From an uncultured Anaerolineae bacterium (GTDB lineage: Bacteria; Chloroflexota; Anaerolineae; Anaerolineales; Villigracilaceae): a DNA stretch of 36,740 nucleotides. The stretch covers positions 1 to 36,740 of the forward strand of contig CAIWAX010000342.1 of NCBI GenBank assembly GCA_903910795.1, in the 5' to 3' direction. The notes below the pieces were generated by a model. That model was given only the letters and a program-made list of their open reading frames with translations, had not been told where the DNA came from and did no database searches. Position numbers and translations under genes: made by a program. Of this stretch, positions 23,957-32,010 are shown one piece after another (within the stretch, counting starts at the first letter, position 1; each line of letters opens with the position of its first letter).

Positions 23957-26170
23957 TTACCCCTGGCACCCAAGTTTTTGTTTCACCTGCAGAATGACCT
24001 GATCGCGCTGCCCACTGGGCGTAGTACTGGTTTCAATCTCTCTCCACAAGCTGCATAATAAAGATTTCTCAACCGGTGGCAAAACATCCGCCATGTTGGT
24101 CAGTTCACGCGCGGTGGTCCAATCACCAGTTCTGGCTTCGGCCTCAATGAAAGGGATCAATTCAATGCTGGCGCCCGGATGAAAACCCTTGTCTTTGGCG
24201 TCCTTCCAGAGTCCGGTGACTGTTTGCCAGTTCTTTTGTTGACTGGCAAGATCGGCTTTTTCATAATAATAACACCAGGTGTGTTTGGGCTCACTTCCAA
24301 ACACTGCGGATGGCGGTCCCGTACTGGAACCGGGATTATTCCATAACGTGGTTGACTGCGGTTGGATTAGATTAAGATTCGAGATGGCCATCCAGCGATA
24401 GGCTTCATCGGTAAATGAACGCACTTCAGAGTAAGAAGGTCTCAGCACCCATAAACATTGTCCCTGCTGTGGCTCAAAAGTAATTGAAAGCACCGCCTGG
24501 TTTGTGGCAGTAAAGACAGAACTGTAGCGGGCAATTTCAACCGGCTGGCCGTGCTGAAAATTTGTCCAATTCATGTGCTCAGAGCCGTTATTGAACCAGT
24601 ACATCGGCGCGGTGGCACCCCGCAAGGTGGGGTTGACTGACCCGGGGGCCCCAACCTGGGGGCCGTATAAAACGTTAAGCGCAAAAGCGGTGGGGTAATA
24701 ACCCATATAAGGCAGTATCTCAGAATCAGCCACCACCATGGTATTGGGCTGCAGGCCAGGTGCCCGCCAAGACATCTGCCAGTAAAACTGAAGTTGTTTA
24801 TCCCAGGAAGTCTGAAAATCACGCGCGGTTTGAGCCTGGAACCCAACCGCCAATCCCAACAGGATACTCAACACCAGGTGACGGTAAGCGGGCCGGTCGA
24901 CCAGCAGATAAACGAACCCGGTCAGCAACATACTGGCCCCCAGGATCGCTCCCAGAGCCAGCCGGCCACTCCACAACGGATTTTTGGAAAACAAGAACAT
25001 ATCCGCCAGCCAGGGAGGCAGCAGCCCGAAGAACATGGCAAGCGCGCCGGTCAAAATGATCTGGCGAGTAGACCGGTGTGTTTCTTCTTTCTTTTGCGTT
25101 TCCAGGCGTGAAACAACAAAATAGCCAAGCAAACTGAATCCCAGGATGATTGCCAAAATGACAAAAGTGGTACCGCGGCTGAAATCGATCAGGGCCGGGT
25201 CCACGGTGGCTATCCAGGGCGAGATCAGCACAAAAGCGGAATCCTGCAGGACAGTCTGGATGAAAAACGGGATTCCCGTCATCGGTGTATGAATCAGGCT
25301 GTTCAGCAAGTTGGATGTAAAGCGATCGTATCCATAGATGGTATGGTAAGACATCCGGTAGGCGGCGTATATGCCAAGTACCAGAAGGTAAGGCAGCCAT
25401 TGCTTGAGAACTTGCTTCCAACGCTTTAAATAGGAAATTTCACTTCCCGTACTAGTGCCGGGATTATTCGAGAAAACAAACCACAGCAGGATCAACCGGA
25501 CGAATTCCAACCCGGAATAATATTCGATCATCAAAAGATGAAACAACTGCAGGATCAGCGCCAGGCCGGTGTACAGAAGATATGATTTTGGGTTACGAGC
25601 GGCTTTCAGCATCATTACCACTGAAAGCATGAAAACCAGGTACATGATCCAGTGCAGACTGTAAGCCACTGATAAGGATTGGAGCGGGTAAGCCGGGTAA
25701 ACGGCGAATAACAGCGCCAGCCAGACTGCCATGCCAGTCAGATTCGGCCACACCAATCTGACCGCGTACCAGAATGTCAGCACGGTCAGGAAGCGCAGGA
25801 TCATCAACGACCAGTGCCAGTTGGCCGGGTTGAAACCAAGCAGTTTAAATAAAGGTACATAAGCGATGAAGGCCAGAGGGCGGCTGTCTGTGAACAGGAA
25901 GCGCATCAGACCACTGACGCCTTCGGCATAAGCATAATACACGTGATGCCAGTCATCCTGGAAAAAACCCAATCTGGACAGAAGAATTCCAAAAGAGAAG
26001 AAACAAGTCACAAATAGCATCAGAGGCCCGCACCAGGCCGGCAGGCTGGCGTTCCTGATCTTTGAGTTGAAAAACTCCTTTAGTTTTCTGAATTCAGGTT
26101 GAGCGGAGGGTTTGGGTTTGTCTGTCAATCTTATCCTTCGAATGATCGTGCCCGCGTTGAGCACAGGCAT
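23957..26170 (-). CDS. Large GT-C-like membrane protein with CYYY helical tail, paralogue 3
   Basis: A 737-residue protein with an extra 40-residue charged N-terminal segment, then helix 1, 'FFQDDWHHVYYAYAEG' (Asp72-Asp73), 'TDSRPLAFIAYVPLF', about ten helices, 'YWQMSWRAPGLQPNTMVVAD', and the tail 'HTWCYYYEKADLASQQKNW'. Two R2 repeats are translated in frame: SNNPGTSTG (234-242) in the same loop where paralogue 2 has its double copy, and WNNPGSSTG (610-618) in the linker before the helical tail. It is the first of the three genes in transcription order. An 80-base gap separates it from the GT2 upstream. A GT-C role is inferred from the DDW motif and topology only. Confidence 0.75.
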   Translation of the reverse strand: MPVLNAGTIIRRIRLTDKPKPSAQPEFRKLKEFFNSKIRNASLPAWCGPLMLFVTCFFSFGILLSRLGFFQDDWHHVYYAYAEGVSGLMRFLFTDSRPLAFIAYVPLFKLLGFNPANWHWSLMILRFLTVLTFWYAVRLVWPNLTGMAVWLALLFAVYPAYPLQSLSVAYSLHWIMYLVFMLSVVMMLKAARNPKSYLLYTGLALILQLFHLLMIEYYSGLEFVRLILLWFVFSNNPGTSTGSEISYLKRWKQVLKQWLPYLLVLGIYAAYRMSYHTIYGYDRFTSNLLNSLIHTPMTGIPFFIQTVLQDSAFVLISPWIATVDPALIDFSRGTTFVILAIILGFSLLGYFVVSRLETQKKEETHRSTRQIILTGALAMFFGLLPPWLADMFLFSKNPLWSGRLALGAILGASMLLTGFVYLLVDRPAYRHLVLSILLGLAVGFQAQTARDFQTSWDKQLQFYWQMSWRAPGLQPNTMVVADSEILPYMGYYPTAFALNVLYGPQVGAPGSVNPTLRGATAPMYWFNNGSEHMNWTNFQHGQPVEIARYSSVFTATNQAVLSITFEPQQGQCLWVLRPSYSEVRSFTDEAYRWMAISNLNLIQPQSTTLWNNPGSSTGPPSAVFGSEPKHTWCYYYEKADLASQQKNWQTVTGLWKDAKDKGFHPGASIELIPFIEAEARTGDWTTARELTNMADVLPPVEKSLLCSLWREIETSTTPSGQRDQVILQVKQKLGCQG
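24317..24343 (+). repeat. Repeat R2, single 27-bp copy inside paralogue 3 (tail linker)
   Basis: TCCCGTACTGGAA followed by CCGGGATTATTCCA. It carries both TCCCG/CGGGA and TGGAA/TTCCA inverted pairs. The minus strand reads WNNPGSSTG, residues 610-618, just before the FGSEP-x-HTWCYYY segment. The other two paralogues have no equivalent peptide here. Confidence 0.9.
25445..25471 (+). repeat. Repeat R2, diverged 27-bp copy inside paralogue 3 (helix loop)
   Basis: TCCCGTACTAGTG then CCGGGATTATTCGA. The minus strand reads SNNPGTSTG, residues 234-242. It has more changes than the other copies, so it may be the older insertion. Confidence 0.82.
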
Positions 26171-26250
26171 AACTCTTAGTTCAGACGCGTTTTGCTACCG
26201 GTTTCTTGAAAGCCAGAAATCATTTATACGCGAAACTGGGCAATTATCGC

Positions 26251-27228
26251 TTACCTATTATACCGAATTGGTTCCACATCCCGTTTGCCGGGTTGCGTCG
26301 GTTCAGTACCGCGGGGATAATAAAATGTCTGGCGCAGTTGCCAGTTCCATTCCGGTGACTGGCGGTAACCCTGGTAAGTACCCCAGAACTGGTTCCAACG
26401 GAACCAGAATATACTGGCGAAATTTTCAAAAAATATTTTTTGATTGGCTGCCTGCCACAAATCATTAGAAATATTGCCGGTCAACATTCGCGCAAGATCA
26501 TACAGGCTAAAATGCGCCGCGGGGTAGATATGTTTGAAAGCGATGGCCTCACGCCTGTAACGGTTGAAAACACCCGCAGGTGTCTCATTGTGAATATGGA
26601 TTATCTCGGCTGCGGGTACATAAGCAAGAACATTGGAGTGAGTCAAAGCCCATTTCGCCCAGGCCAGATCTTCCAGGCCGGTCAATGTTTCATCGTAGGA
26701 ATGTTGGTTCCACAAAGACTTGCGGATGGCAGCATTGGCATTATTACAAAACGGATGCAACTGCCCTGGATCGGGTTGTTCTGGGAACCAGCGGGCGAAA
26801 ACCTCGTGTTCCGAGAATTTAGTTGTTTGCGCTCTTCGCGCATGGCTTTTGGCCGCCTGGGTTGCTGATGTGGGATCTCCGCGCTGTTTTCCATAAGATA
26901 ATGCGACCTGAGGATCATTGAAAGGCTCCAACAAGCGCTCCAGCCAATCCGGGTAAACCGGGTAAACATGCGCGCTGGCAATCACCACCAGGGGATGCGT
27001 AGCCGCACCAAGACCAAGATTTAACGAACGCCCAAATGTGAATTCTTTGGGAGAAATATGGAGGACCCTGGCGGCGTAAGTTTTGGCAATTGAAATAGTC
27101 GCATCGGTTGAACCAGAGTCAACCAGGATGACTTCTACATCCTGCACAGTTTGCTGTCTGATCCCCTCCAGCAAACGGCCAAGATGCAGGCTTTCATTAT
27201 AGGCGCGGATAACAATTGAACAATCCAT
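26251..27228 (-). CDS. Family 2 glycosyltransferase (rhamnosyltransferase-like)
   Basis: A 325-residue GT2 with 'SIVIRAYNESLHLGRLLEGI', 'VEVILVDSGSTDATI', 'FGRSLNLGLG' and a 'VVIASAHVYPVYPDWLERLL' segment in place of the usual DxD strand. 'FCNNANAAIRKSLW' and 'LTGLEDLAWAKWAL' (the ED base motif) follow. This pattern is that of GT2 enzymes annotated as rhamnosyl- or other deoxyhexosyltransferases, and it differs clearly from the two GT2 genes at 11318 and 13814. The acidic motif is replaced by SAH, as is common in this subgroup. It lies between a sulfotransferase gene and paralogue 3 on one transcript. Sugar specificity is not readable. Confidence 0.88.
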   Translation of the reverse strand: MDCSIVIRAYNESLHLGRLLEGIRQQTVQDVEVILVDSGSTDATISIAKTYAARVLHISPKEFTFGRSLNLGLGAATHPLVVIASAHVYPVYPDWLERLLEPFNDPQVALSYGKQRGDPTSATQAAKSHARRAQTTKFSEHEVFARWFPEQPDPGQLHPFCNNANAAIRKSLWNQHSYDETLTGLEDLAWAKWALTHSNVLAYVPAAEIIHIHNETPAGVFNRYRREAIAFKHIYPAAHFSLYDLARMLTGNISNDLWQAANQKIFFENFASIFWFRWNQFWGTYQGYRQSPEWNWQLRQTFYYPRGTEPTQPGKRDVEPIRYNR

Positions 27229-27255
27229 AGGGATCAGTTTTATCTGCGCGCGTCT

Positions 27256-28149
27256 CTACCAGTTGTTGTCTTTTTCATAACCCAACTGGATCAGCAAATC
27301 TCCGGCTATATCCTTGAACAAGGTTTTATGTTCTTCTTTAAAATATTTCTTCCACTCACCAGTCTTACCTGAACGAAAAGTGGGTGAGCGCTTGGGATTA
27401 ATGTTGCCTTCCAATGCGCGGATGATTTCATCGCGGCTGGATGGCAAGGTGTCCACCCGATTCAGAAAGTGATCCACCACCTTGCCGAGGGTGTCCTGGC
27501 GCTGGTGGATGAATTCTTCAAAGCGTAATACAAGCACCTCGGGCCGCGCCAGCCAACCCTGGTATAGTTCAAAACGTTTGGCGATATTGGGAAATTCAAT
27601 GTCCGTGTCTGGGCGACCAAGGATGCTAACCTTGAGACGTTCATCGAAGCTTTTCAGGTTCTGATTGTAATACTGATAGTGCGCATGATCGGGCGCCATC
27701 TCGGTGACAAAGAAAACATGCGAAACCACGATATCGCGCGGGTCGCGAAAGATCAGATAGGGGATGAACCTGGGTGTACAGACCGCTTCCACCACTTCGG
27801 GCCAGGCCAGTAGATGGGCGGTGGTGACATCCAGAGGTCGCAGGGAGTTGACATAAGCCAGGGCCTCGCCCACGCTGCGCTTTTTCCCGGTTTCACCATC
27901 GTACGACACAAACGGCAGAGCCACATGCGATGAAAACGGCGCCACGCGGGAAAAACCCATCAGAACCTGGTCAAGCAGATGTGTCCCACTTTTTGGAAAT
28001 GAATTTGCCATTAGCACCGGCCAACCGCCCGCTGGAGGATTGATCTTCGCAAACCTGGCGCGCTGAAGTAAAACTTCGCTCCTATAAACGGATAGGCGCA
28101 AGCTGTTTCGCAAACCGGTTGGCATGGAGTTGGCAAATCGCTTTTTCAT
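27256..28149 (-). CDS. Sulfotransferase-domain protein
   Basis: A 297-residue PAPS-dependent sulfotransferase. The 5'-phosphosulfate loop is 'SFPKSGTHLLDQVLMG' (50-65, PKSGTH at 52-57). The 3'-phosphate loop is 'YLIFRDPRDIVVSHVFF' (131-147). 'RFEEFIHQRQDTLGKVVDHFL' and a C-terminal 'RSGKTGEWKKYF' complete the Sulfotransfer_1 pattern, including the GxxGxWK-like PAPS motif, so this is a full-length enzyme. A basic N-terminus without a clear membrane helix suggests a cytoplasmic protein. It is the second sulfotransferase of the cluster and is much closer to consensus than the one at 8240-8974. Acceptor unknown; the surrounding glycosyltransferases suggest a polysaccharide or glycolipid. Confidence 0.93.
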   Translation of the reverse strand: MKKRFANSMPTGLRNSLRLSVYRSEVLLQRARFAKINPPAGGWPVLMANSFPKSGTHLLDQVLMGFSRVAPFSSHVALPFVSYDGETGKKRSVGEALAYVNSLRPLDVTTAHLLAWPEVVEAVCTPRFIPYLIFRDPRDIVVSHVFFVTEMAPDHAHYQYYNQNLKSFDERLKVSILGRPDTDIEFPNIAKRFELYQGWLARPEVLVLRFEEFIHQRQDTLGKVVDHFLNRVDTLPSSRDEIIRALEGNINPKRSPTFRSGKTGEWKKYFKEEHKTLFKDIAGDLLIQLGYEKDNNW

Positions 28150-28169
28150 GGCATTCCTGCAAATCTATT

Positions 28170-29789
28170 TTATGAATTTTCTTCCAAAAGGAAGTCACCG
28201 TTCTCAATCAAGCCTTTTGTCACGGTTTGTATGGCCGGAGACTTCAACAAGTCACGTGGATCGAACCATTTCAGGCGGGCATGTGTGCTGCGCACACCGG
28301 TTTCAAGGAACTGGCCGAAAGGCAGGGATGTACGGAACAACTGATAATAAAGAAAACGGCGGGCGTTATACCGGAATTTGGACGGCACATCGATTGTATC
28401 AGCAGCCAGGAAAGCCTCCAGTAAACTGGCATATTCGGCCTGCCCTTGCGGGAAGAAGACTGTGGGGTACTGGGTGAAACGCGCCCGCCCGGCGCACAGC
28501 ACCGCAGCGCCCAGAATCGTCGCTTCCAACCCGATGGTGGAATTGTATATCAACACAAATCTGGCGCGCGCAATCAATTCATATGAACTCAAATGCTCAT
28601 TCGGCGGTACGAAGTGGATGTTGGGCAGATCAGTTGCCCGGCGGCTCTCAACCCAGCCTGCCACTGTTTCCAAACCGGCTTTGCGAACACGCATTTCATC
28701 CGGATGGGCGCGGATCACAAATAAGGTTTCGGGGTGGCGCCGGGCACTCTCTATGATCAAATCAAGCCAGGCGAACATATCAGGGAAAATGGTATTGGCA
28801 TGCGGCTGGCTGGTATCAAAGATTACGTTTGTAAAAACCGGGACAATTTGTTTAAACTGCGCGGATTTTTGCAGAAAGTCTTCATCCATCCCCCGCATGG
28901 TTGTCCAAAACTTGACACCAGCCATGCTGAAATTACCCTGAAAGCGGTTTTGCAGGTAAGCATCCAGGCGGGCACTCTGAGCATCATTCAATTCAAAGCT
29001 ATCGGGGATATGGATGGGATAGGCAGTCGCCTCGCCATCTGTAAAGAAGGCCGTGGCGGGCAACAATCCCACTTCATGACTGATGACGCGCAATCCGCGT
29101 CCTTGGGCAACCCATTTGGCCGCAGCTTCCGGGTAAAACTGGCCGTTAAACACTATCACCGCTTGTGGTTGAGTGGAATCCAGGAAATGCCCAAAAGAAA
29201 CCGCCACGTTCCAGGCTGACTGAATGTATTCACACAAGAAAAATCGGGTGGCATCATCATCCAATAAATTGTGCCGGCGCAGTATCCAGCGCAAACCGGG
29301 CAGAACAAGCTTCCCAAGCGGCATACCCTGCCACTCAAAAACCATCAATTGCGCAAGCGTCAAATTCTTCAACGCACTTTCAAGTTCTGGATCGCGCTCA
29401 AAACCAAACCAGTTCACTTTTGCACCGCTGTAAAGTGTTTTGGACTGATAAACGCAGGAACGGCAGGGGGGCGGCTGAGGAGGCGCATCCCGGTTGGTAC
29501 CCAGCACACAACGGCTCATGCCGTGGTCACAGGCAAAGAAAATTACCGGTACAGCTTGCAAGCGCAACCCCCAGGATGTCAGCAGGTGAAAGGCGCTGTT
29601 CCATGAAAGATCATCTATGCCGCTGGATGCTTTAAAAAACACCACCGGACGTTCATCCGCCGGGTGAGGCGCAAGCGCAGCCACTCGCCGGCCCAACAGG
29701 ACGATATTGGCATTATTAATATGCCGCGCCAGGCGGCGTTGGATACGTTGGATATAAAAATCTTTAAGCATGAACGCGTATTTTATCAT
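28170..29789 (-). CDS. GT-B-like capsule/surface polysaccharide transferase
   Basis: A 539-residue soluble protein, first gene of the minus-strand glycan block. The C-terminal half has 'LFVIRAHPDEMR' and 'FVLIYNSTIGLEATILGAAVLCAG', the H-P and N-S-T-x-x-x-E-A-x-x-G pattern of capsule polysaccharide synthases and CDP-glycerol-type transferases. The N-terminal part has a basic helix-rich start and a cysteine pair in 'PPPCRSCVYQSKTLYSG', preceded by 'FFACDHGMSRC'; such cysteines could bind metal but this is unproven. It resembles the 295-1737 protein in its C-terminal motif but is longer by about 60 residues. The ATG at 29789 has AAGGGG about seven bases ahead; a second in-frame ATG at 29771 has none. 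Confidence 0.75.
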   Translation of the reverse strand: MIKYAFMLKDFYIQRIQRRLARHINNANIVLLGRRVAALAPHPADERPVVFFKASSGIDDLSWNSAFHLLTSWGLRLQAVPVIFFACDHGMSRCVLGTNRDAPPQPPPCRSCVYQSKTLYSGAKVNWFGFERDPELESALKNLTLAQLMVFEWQGMPLGKLVLPGLRWILRRHNLLDDDATRFFLCEYIQSAWNVAVSFGHFLDSTQPQAVIVFNGQFYPEAAAKWVAQGRGLRVISHEVGLLPATAFFTDGEATAYPIHIPDSFELNDAQSARLDAYLQNRFQGNFSMAGVKFWTTMRGMDEDFLQKSAQFKQIVPVFTNVIFDTSQPHANTIFPDMFAWLDLIIESARRHPETLFVIRAHPDEMRVRKAGLETVAGWVESRRATDLPNIHFVPPNEHLSSYELIARARFVLIYNSTIGLEATILGAAVLCAGRARFTQYPTVFFPQGQAEYASLLEAFLAADTIDVPSKFRYNARRFLYYQLFRTSLPFGQFLETGVRSTHARLKWFDPRDLLKSPAIQTVTKGLIENGDFLLEENS

Positions 29790-29806
29790 TTAACCGCCCC
29801 TTGTAT

Positions 29807-29812
29807 ATAATA
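29807..29812 (-). promoter_or_regulatory. Possible -10 element upstream of the minus-strand glycan block
   Basis: On the minus strand TATTAT lies just upstream of ACAAGGGG and the ATG at 29789. A TTGC-type -35 (TTGCTG) is found about 20 bases further, which is long. It is the only large gap before the cluster, so a promoter is expected here. The match is weak. Confidence 0.3.
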
Positions 29813-30050
29813 GAGAAAACGGCTCAGCACCTCAGCAATTGCAATTCTCATTATGGAAAATATTTAGTGACTTTCTCCCACCCAAGCAGGAAAAACGGCA
29901 TTAATTCGTCATAACTGTATTGATCAGGTAACGGTAGGACAAACCCATAGGGCAATGTGCGCAGCACTCAGTAAATAAAGGATCGCACAAATCACCCCCT
30001 CCCAACCTCCTGCGACCCACAGGGCACGTGAGAACACGCAGGCGAGATCA

Positions 30051-30159
30051 GCCCCAAATCACCCCCTTCCCGGCCCTCCCCCAAATCCAAGAGCGGGATT
30101 TGGAGGAGGGGAAACCCAGGGCAAATTGGAAGGTTTGTTTGAGTTTTTGCTGATGAATA
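30051..30159 (+). repeat. Intergenic repeat R3, copy 1
   Basis: It begins GCCCCAAATCACCCCC. It contains a long hairpin in which CCAAATCC pairs with GGATTTGG around AAGAGCG, extended outward by CCTCC against GGAGG with one mismatch, and ends ATTGGAAGGTTTGTTTGAG then a TGATGAATA end. A second copy lies at 33856-33957 in the same orientation with scattered substitutions and a shorter middle. Confidence 0.85.
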
Positions 30160-30203
30160 CAAAACCATCGATATTTAGTTCTTTTACCCACATTTTTTCC
30201 GAA

Positions 30204-30268
30204 TGGAAAGTACCCACGATTTGCTCCCGCAAGGGCATCGGGACGATGTTAGTAGATCGTTCAGTATG
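30204..30268 (+). repeat. Dispersed repeat R1, variant with a longer middle
   Basis: TGGAAAGTACCCACGATTTG is followed by a different middle (30224-30255, containing TCCCG and CGGGA as inverse complements) and then GATCGTTCAGTATG. Both ends match the other R1 copies while the palindrome right arm is replaced. Confidence 0.75.
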
Positions 30269-30341
30269 ACGGAACATGGTGAGCAGTTACCTTTGGCCTT
30301 GACTTTAAGGAGCCCGCGCAGGAAGGTTGCAGCTTTATTTT

Positions 30342-32006
30342 TCAGTCAATCTGGCTGTCTGGCTCTTCCAATTTTTGGATGAGGTAGTATTCTCCGCGTT
30401 CAAAACCACGTTCCAGGTAGTATTTGCGCGTGCCGATGGCAGAAATGACGGCTAAATGTTTATAGCCGCGCAGAACGGCGATGCGTCTGGCTTCGGCGAG
30501 GAGTTTTGTGCCGAGGCCGCTGTGTTGGGCCCCGTTGGGGCCGGTATGTTCCGCACCAACGGCCAGGGATTGCCCATAAACGTGTACTTCGCGGATGAGG
30601 GCGGCGCCTTCGAGGTCAACCAGCCCGGTGTGGGGCGAACCGGGCTGGGGGAGGCTGAGGCGGAGGAAGCCGGCGATGCGGTCATCGGGGGTGACAAAGG
30701 AGAGGAAGTGTTCTTCGGCGGGGCCGGCCGGGTAGGTCAGATCATCGAGGCGCAGTTGGGCGGCGTCGAGATTAGCTGCGCGGACTTCGCGGCAGCGGAT
30801 GCAGTTGCAGGCGGTGGCGCGCCGTTTTAACTCGGCCTGGACATCCATGCGCAGGCTGGTGCGTTTGTTGCCTTCGACTACATTGGTGGAGGGGATATCC
30901 CGGATGACGCGGTTGACGCGGCAGTAGCGCGGGATGCCGGGTTTGACATCGGCGATCAGGTTGATCAGTTCTTCGGTGGTATAGGGTTTGTATTCGCCGC
31001 GCTGCCAGACTTGGTAGAGTTCGGTATTGGCGAGCAGCTGGTTGGGGTAGATTTTGATCTCATCCGGGCAGAAGCCGTCCCATAACTTCTCAAAATCAAT
31101 GCGGTCGCTGGCGGGGGTGGCGCCGTGGAGGTTGGGCATCCAGTGGAGGACGATTTTGAAGCCGGCGGCGCGCAGGAGGGCGACGGCTGTGCGGGTGGCT
31201 GCTACGTTGTGGCCGCGTTTGTTCATTTCCAGGATGCGGTCGTCCAGGCTCTGGGCGCCCATTTGGACTTTGGTCACGCCGAGGTAGCGCAGCCAGAGCA
31301 GTTCGCGGGGTGTGATTTCATCGGGCCGGGTTTCTATGACGAGGCCAACGTTGCGGTGAGAGGCGTTTTCGTTGAGGGCCTGGGCGGCGGGGAGGTCGGG
31401 GCTTTCGGGGGGGGGCGATTGCCGCGCTTCGCTTGCAATGACGCAGTTCATGGCATCAAAGCAGCGTTTGATGAACCATTCCTGGTAGTCGCGGCGGTAG
31501 GCGCTCCATGTGCCGCCCAGGATGAGGAGTTCAATTTTGTCGGTCGGGTGGCCGAGGGAATCGAGGGCGGCGATGCGGGACTGGACCTGGGTGAAGGGGT
31601 CGAAGTTGTGTTCGAGGGCCCGCATGGCGCCGGGTTCATCGGGCAGGTAGGATTTGGGCATGCGGACATCGGTGGGGCAGAAGATGCATTTGCCGGGGCA
31701 AGGGTAGGGTTTGGTGAGAACGGTGACGGTGGTGACGCCGGATAGGGTGCGGACGGGTTTCATGCGGATGCGTTCGAGCAGGTCTTGATCCGGCTGGCGT
31801 TCGCCAGCCTGGGTCATTTCGACGTAGGCTGCGACGAGGGCGGCTTTGCTGAGGATGCCGCCATTTGGCTGGGGGTGGGCGCGCAGAGCGTCCAGCACGG
31901 GTTTCCCGGCGCGGACATCGTCCAGCACCAGGCGGGCGAGGGTTATTTTTTCGGGTGTGAGGGTGTTATCGCGTTTCCAGCGTTCCTGACGGGCAGTGGT
32001 TGGCAT
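30342..32006 (-). CDS. elp3: Elp3-family tRNA wobble-uridine carboxymethyl transferase
   Basis: A 554-residue enzyme fusing a radical SAM domain and a GNAT acetyltransferase domain. The family forms the cm5U-type modification on U34 of tRNA from acetyl-CoA and S-adenosylmethionine. The iron-sulfur cysteines are C103, C107 and C110 in 'YPCPGKCIFCPTD'. 'ELLILGGTWSAY', 'GLVIETRPDE', 'KVQMGAQSLDD' and 'VHWMPNLHGATP' are core Elp3 landmarks. The GNAT part includes 'LIREVHVYG', 'HSGLGTKLLAEA' and 'YYLERGFERGEYY'. Residues 188-197 (CVIASEARQS) are an in-frame insertion encoded by a palindromic repeat (31417-31443). It starts four bases after the HIT gene stop. It is a standalone Elp3, as in other bacteria and archaea that lack the other Elongator subunits. 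Confidence 0.93.
   Translation of the reverse strand: MPTTARQERWKRDNTLTPEKITLARLVLDDVRAGKPVLDALRAHPQPNGGILSKAALVAAYVEMTQAGERQPDQDLLERIRMKPVRTLSGVTTVTVLTKPYPCPGKCIFCPTDVRMPKSYLPDEPGAMRALEHNFDPFTQVQSRIAALDSLGHPTDKIELLILGGTWSAYRRDYQEWFIKRCFDAMNCVIASEARQSPPPESPDLPAAQALNENASHRNVGLVIETRPDEITPRELLWLRYLGVTKVQMGAQSLDDRILEMNKRGHNVAATRTAVALLRAAGFKIVLHWMPNLHGATPASDRIDFEKLWDGFCPDEIKIYPNQLLANTELYQVWQRGEYKPYTTEELINLIADVKPGIPRYCRVNRVIRDIPSTNVVEGNKRTSLRMDVQAELKRRATACNCIRCREVRAANLDAAQLRLDDLTYPAGPAEEHFLSFVTPDDRIAGFLRLSLPQPGSPHTGLVDLEGAALIREVHVYGQSLAVGAEHTGPNGAQHSGLGTKLLAEARRIAVLRGYKHLAVISAIGTRKYYLERGFERGEYYLIQKLEEPDSQID
31417..31443 (-). repeat. Palindromic repeat inserted in frame in elp3
   Basis: On the minus strand it reads CGTCATTGCAAGCGAAGCGC followed by GGCAATC. 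It contains nested inverse complements (ATTGC with GCAAT, GCG with CGC). It encodes CVIASEARQS. Closely similar sequences, and the peptide they encode, are a recognised class of dispersed repeats in several bacterial phyla. In this window only one copy is seen. Confidence 0.7.
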
Positions 32007-32010
32007 AGGG

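Larger units (their letters stand above)
29813..30341. other. 529-base region without a gene, holding repeats
   Basis: No credible gene is seen. The left part to about 29980 is unremarkable. 29990-30010 has a partial copy (CAAATCACCCCCTCCCAACC) of the element at 30051-30159. Repeat R1 follows at 30204-30268. A 72-residue minus-strand frame at 30059-30277 is made almost wholly of these repeats and is not called. Confidence 0.7.

Noticed and set aside
29813-30050. A tRNA or small RNA gene in the long intergenic gap
   Set aside because: No T-loop (GTTCRANNC) or cloverleaf pairing could be found by eye on either strand.
30059-30277. 72-residue minus-strand frame in the intergenic region
   Set aside because: Made almost entirely of repeats R1 and R3; a related reading occurs at the other R3 copy (33803-34006).
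31125-31745. 206-residue plus-strand open frame rich in Gly, Val and Ala
   Set aside because: Antisense to elp3 over its radical SAM core; composition is that of the reverse strand of a GC-rich gene.
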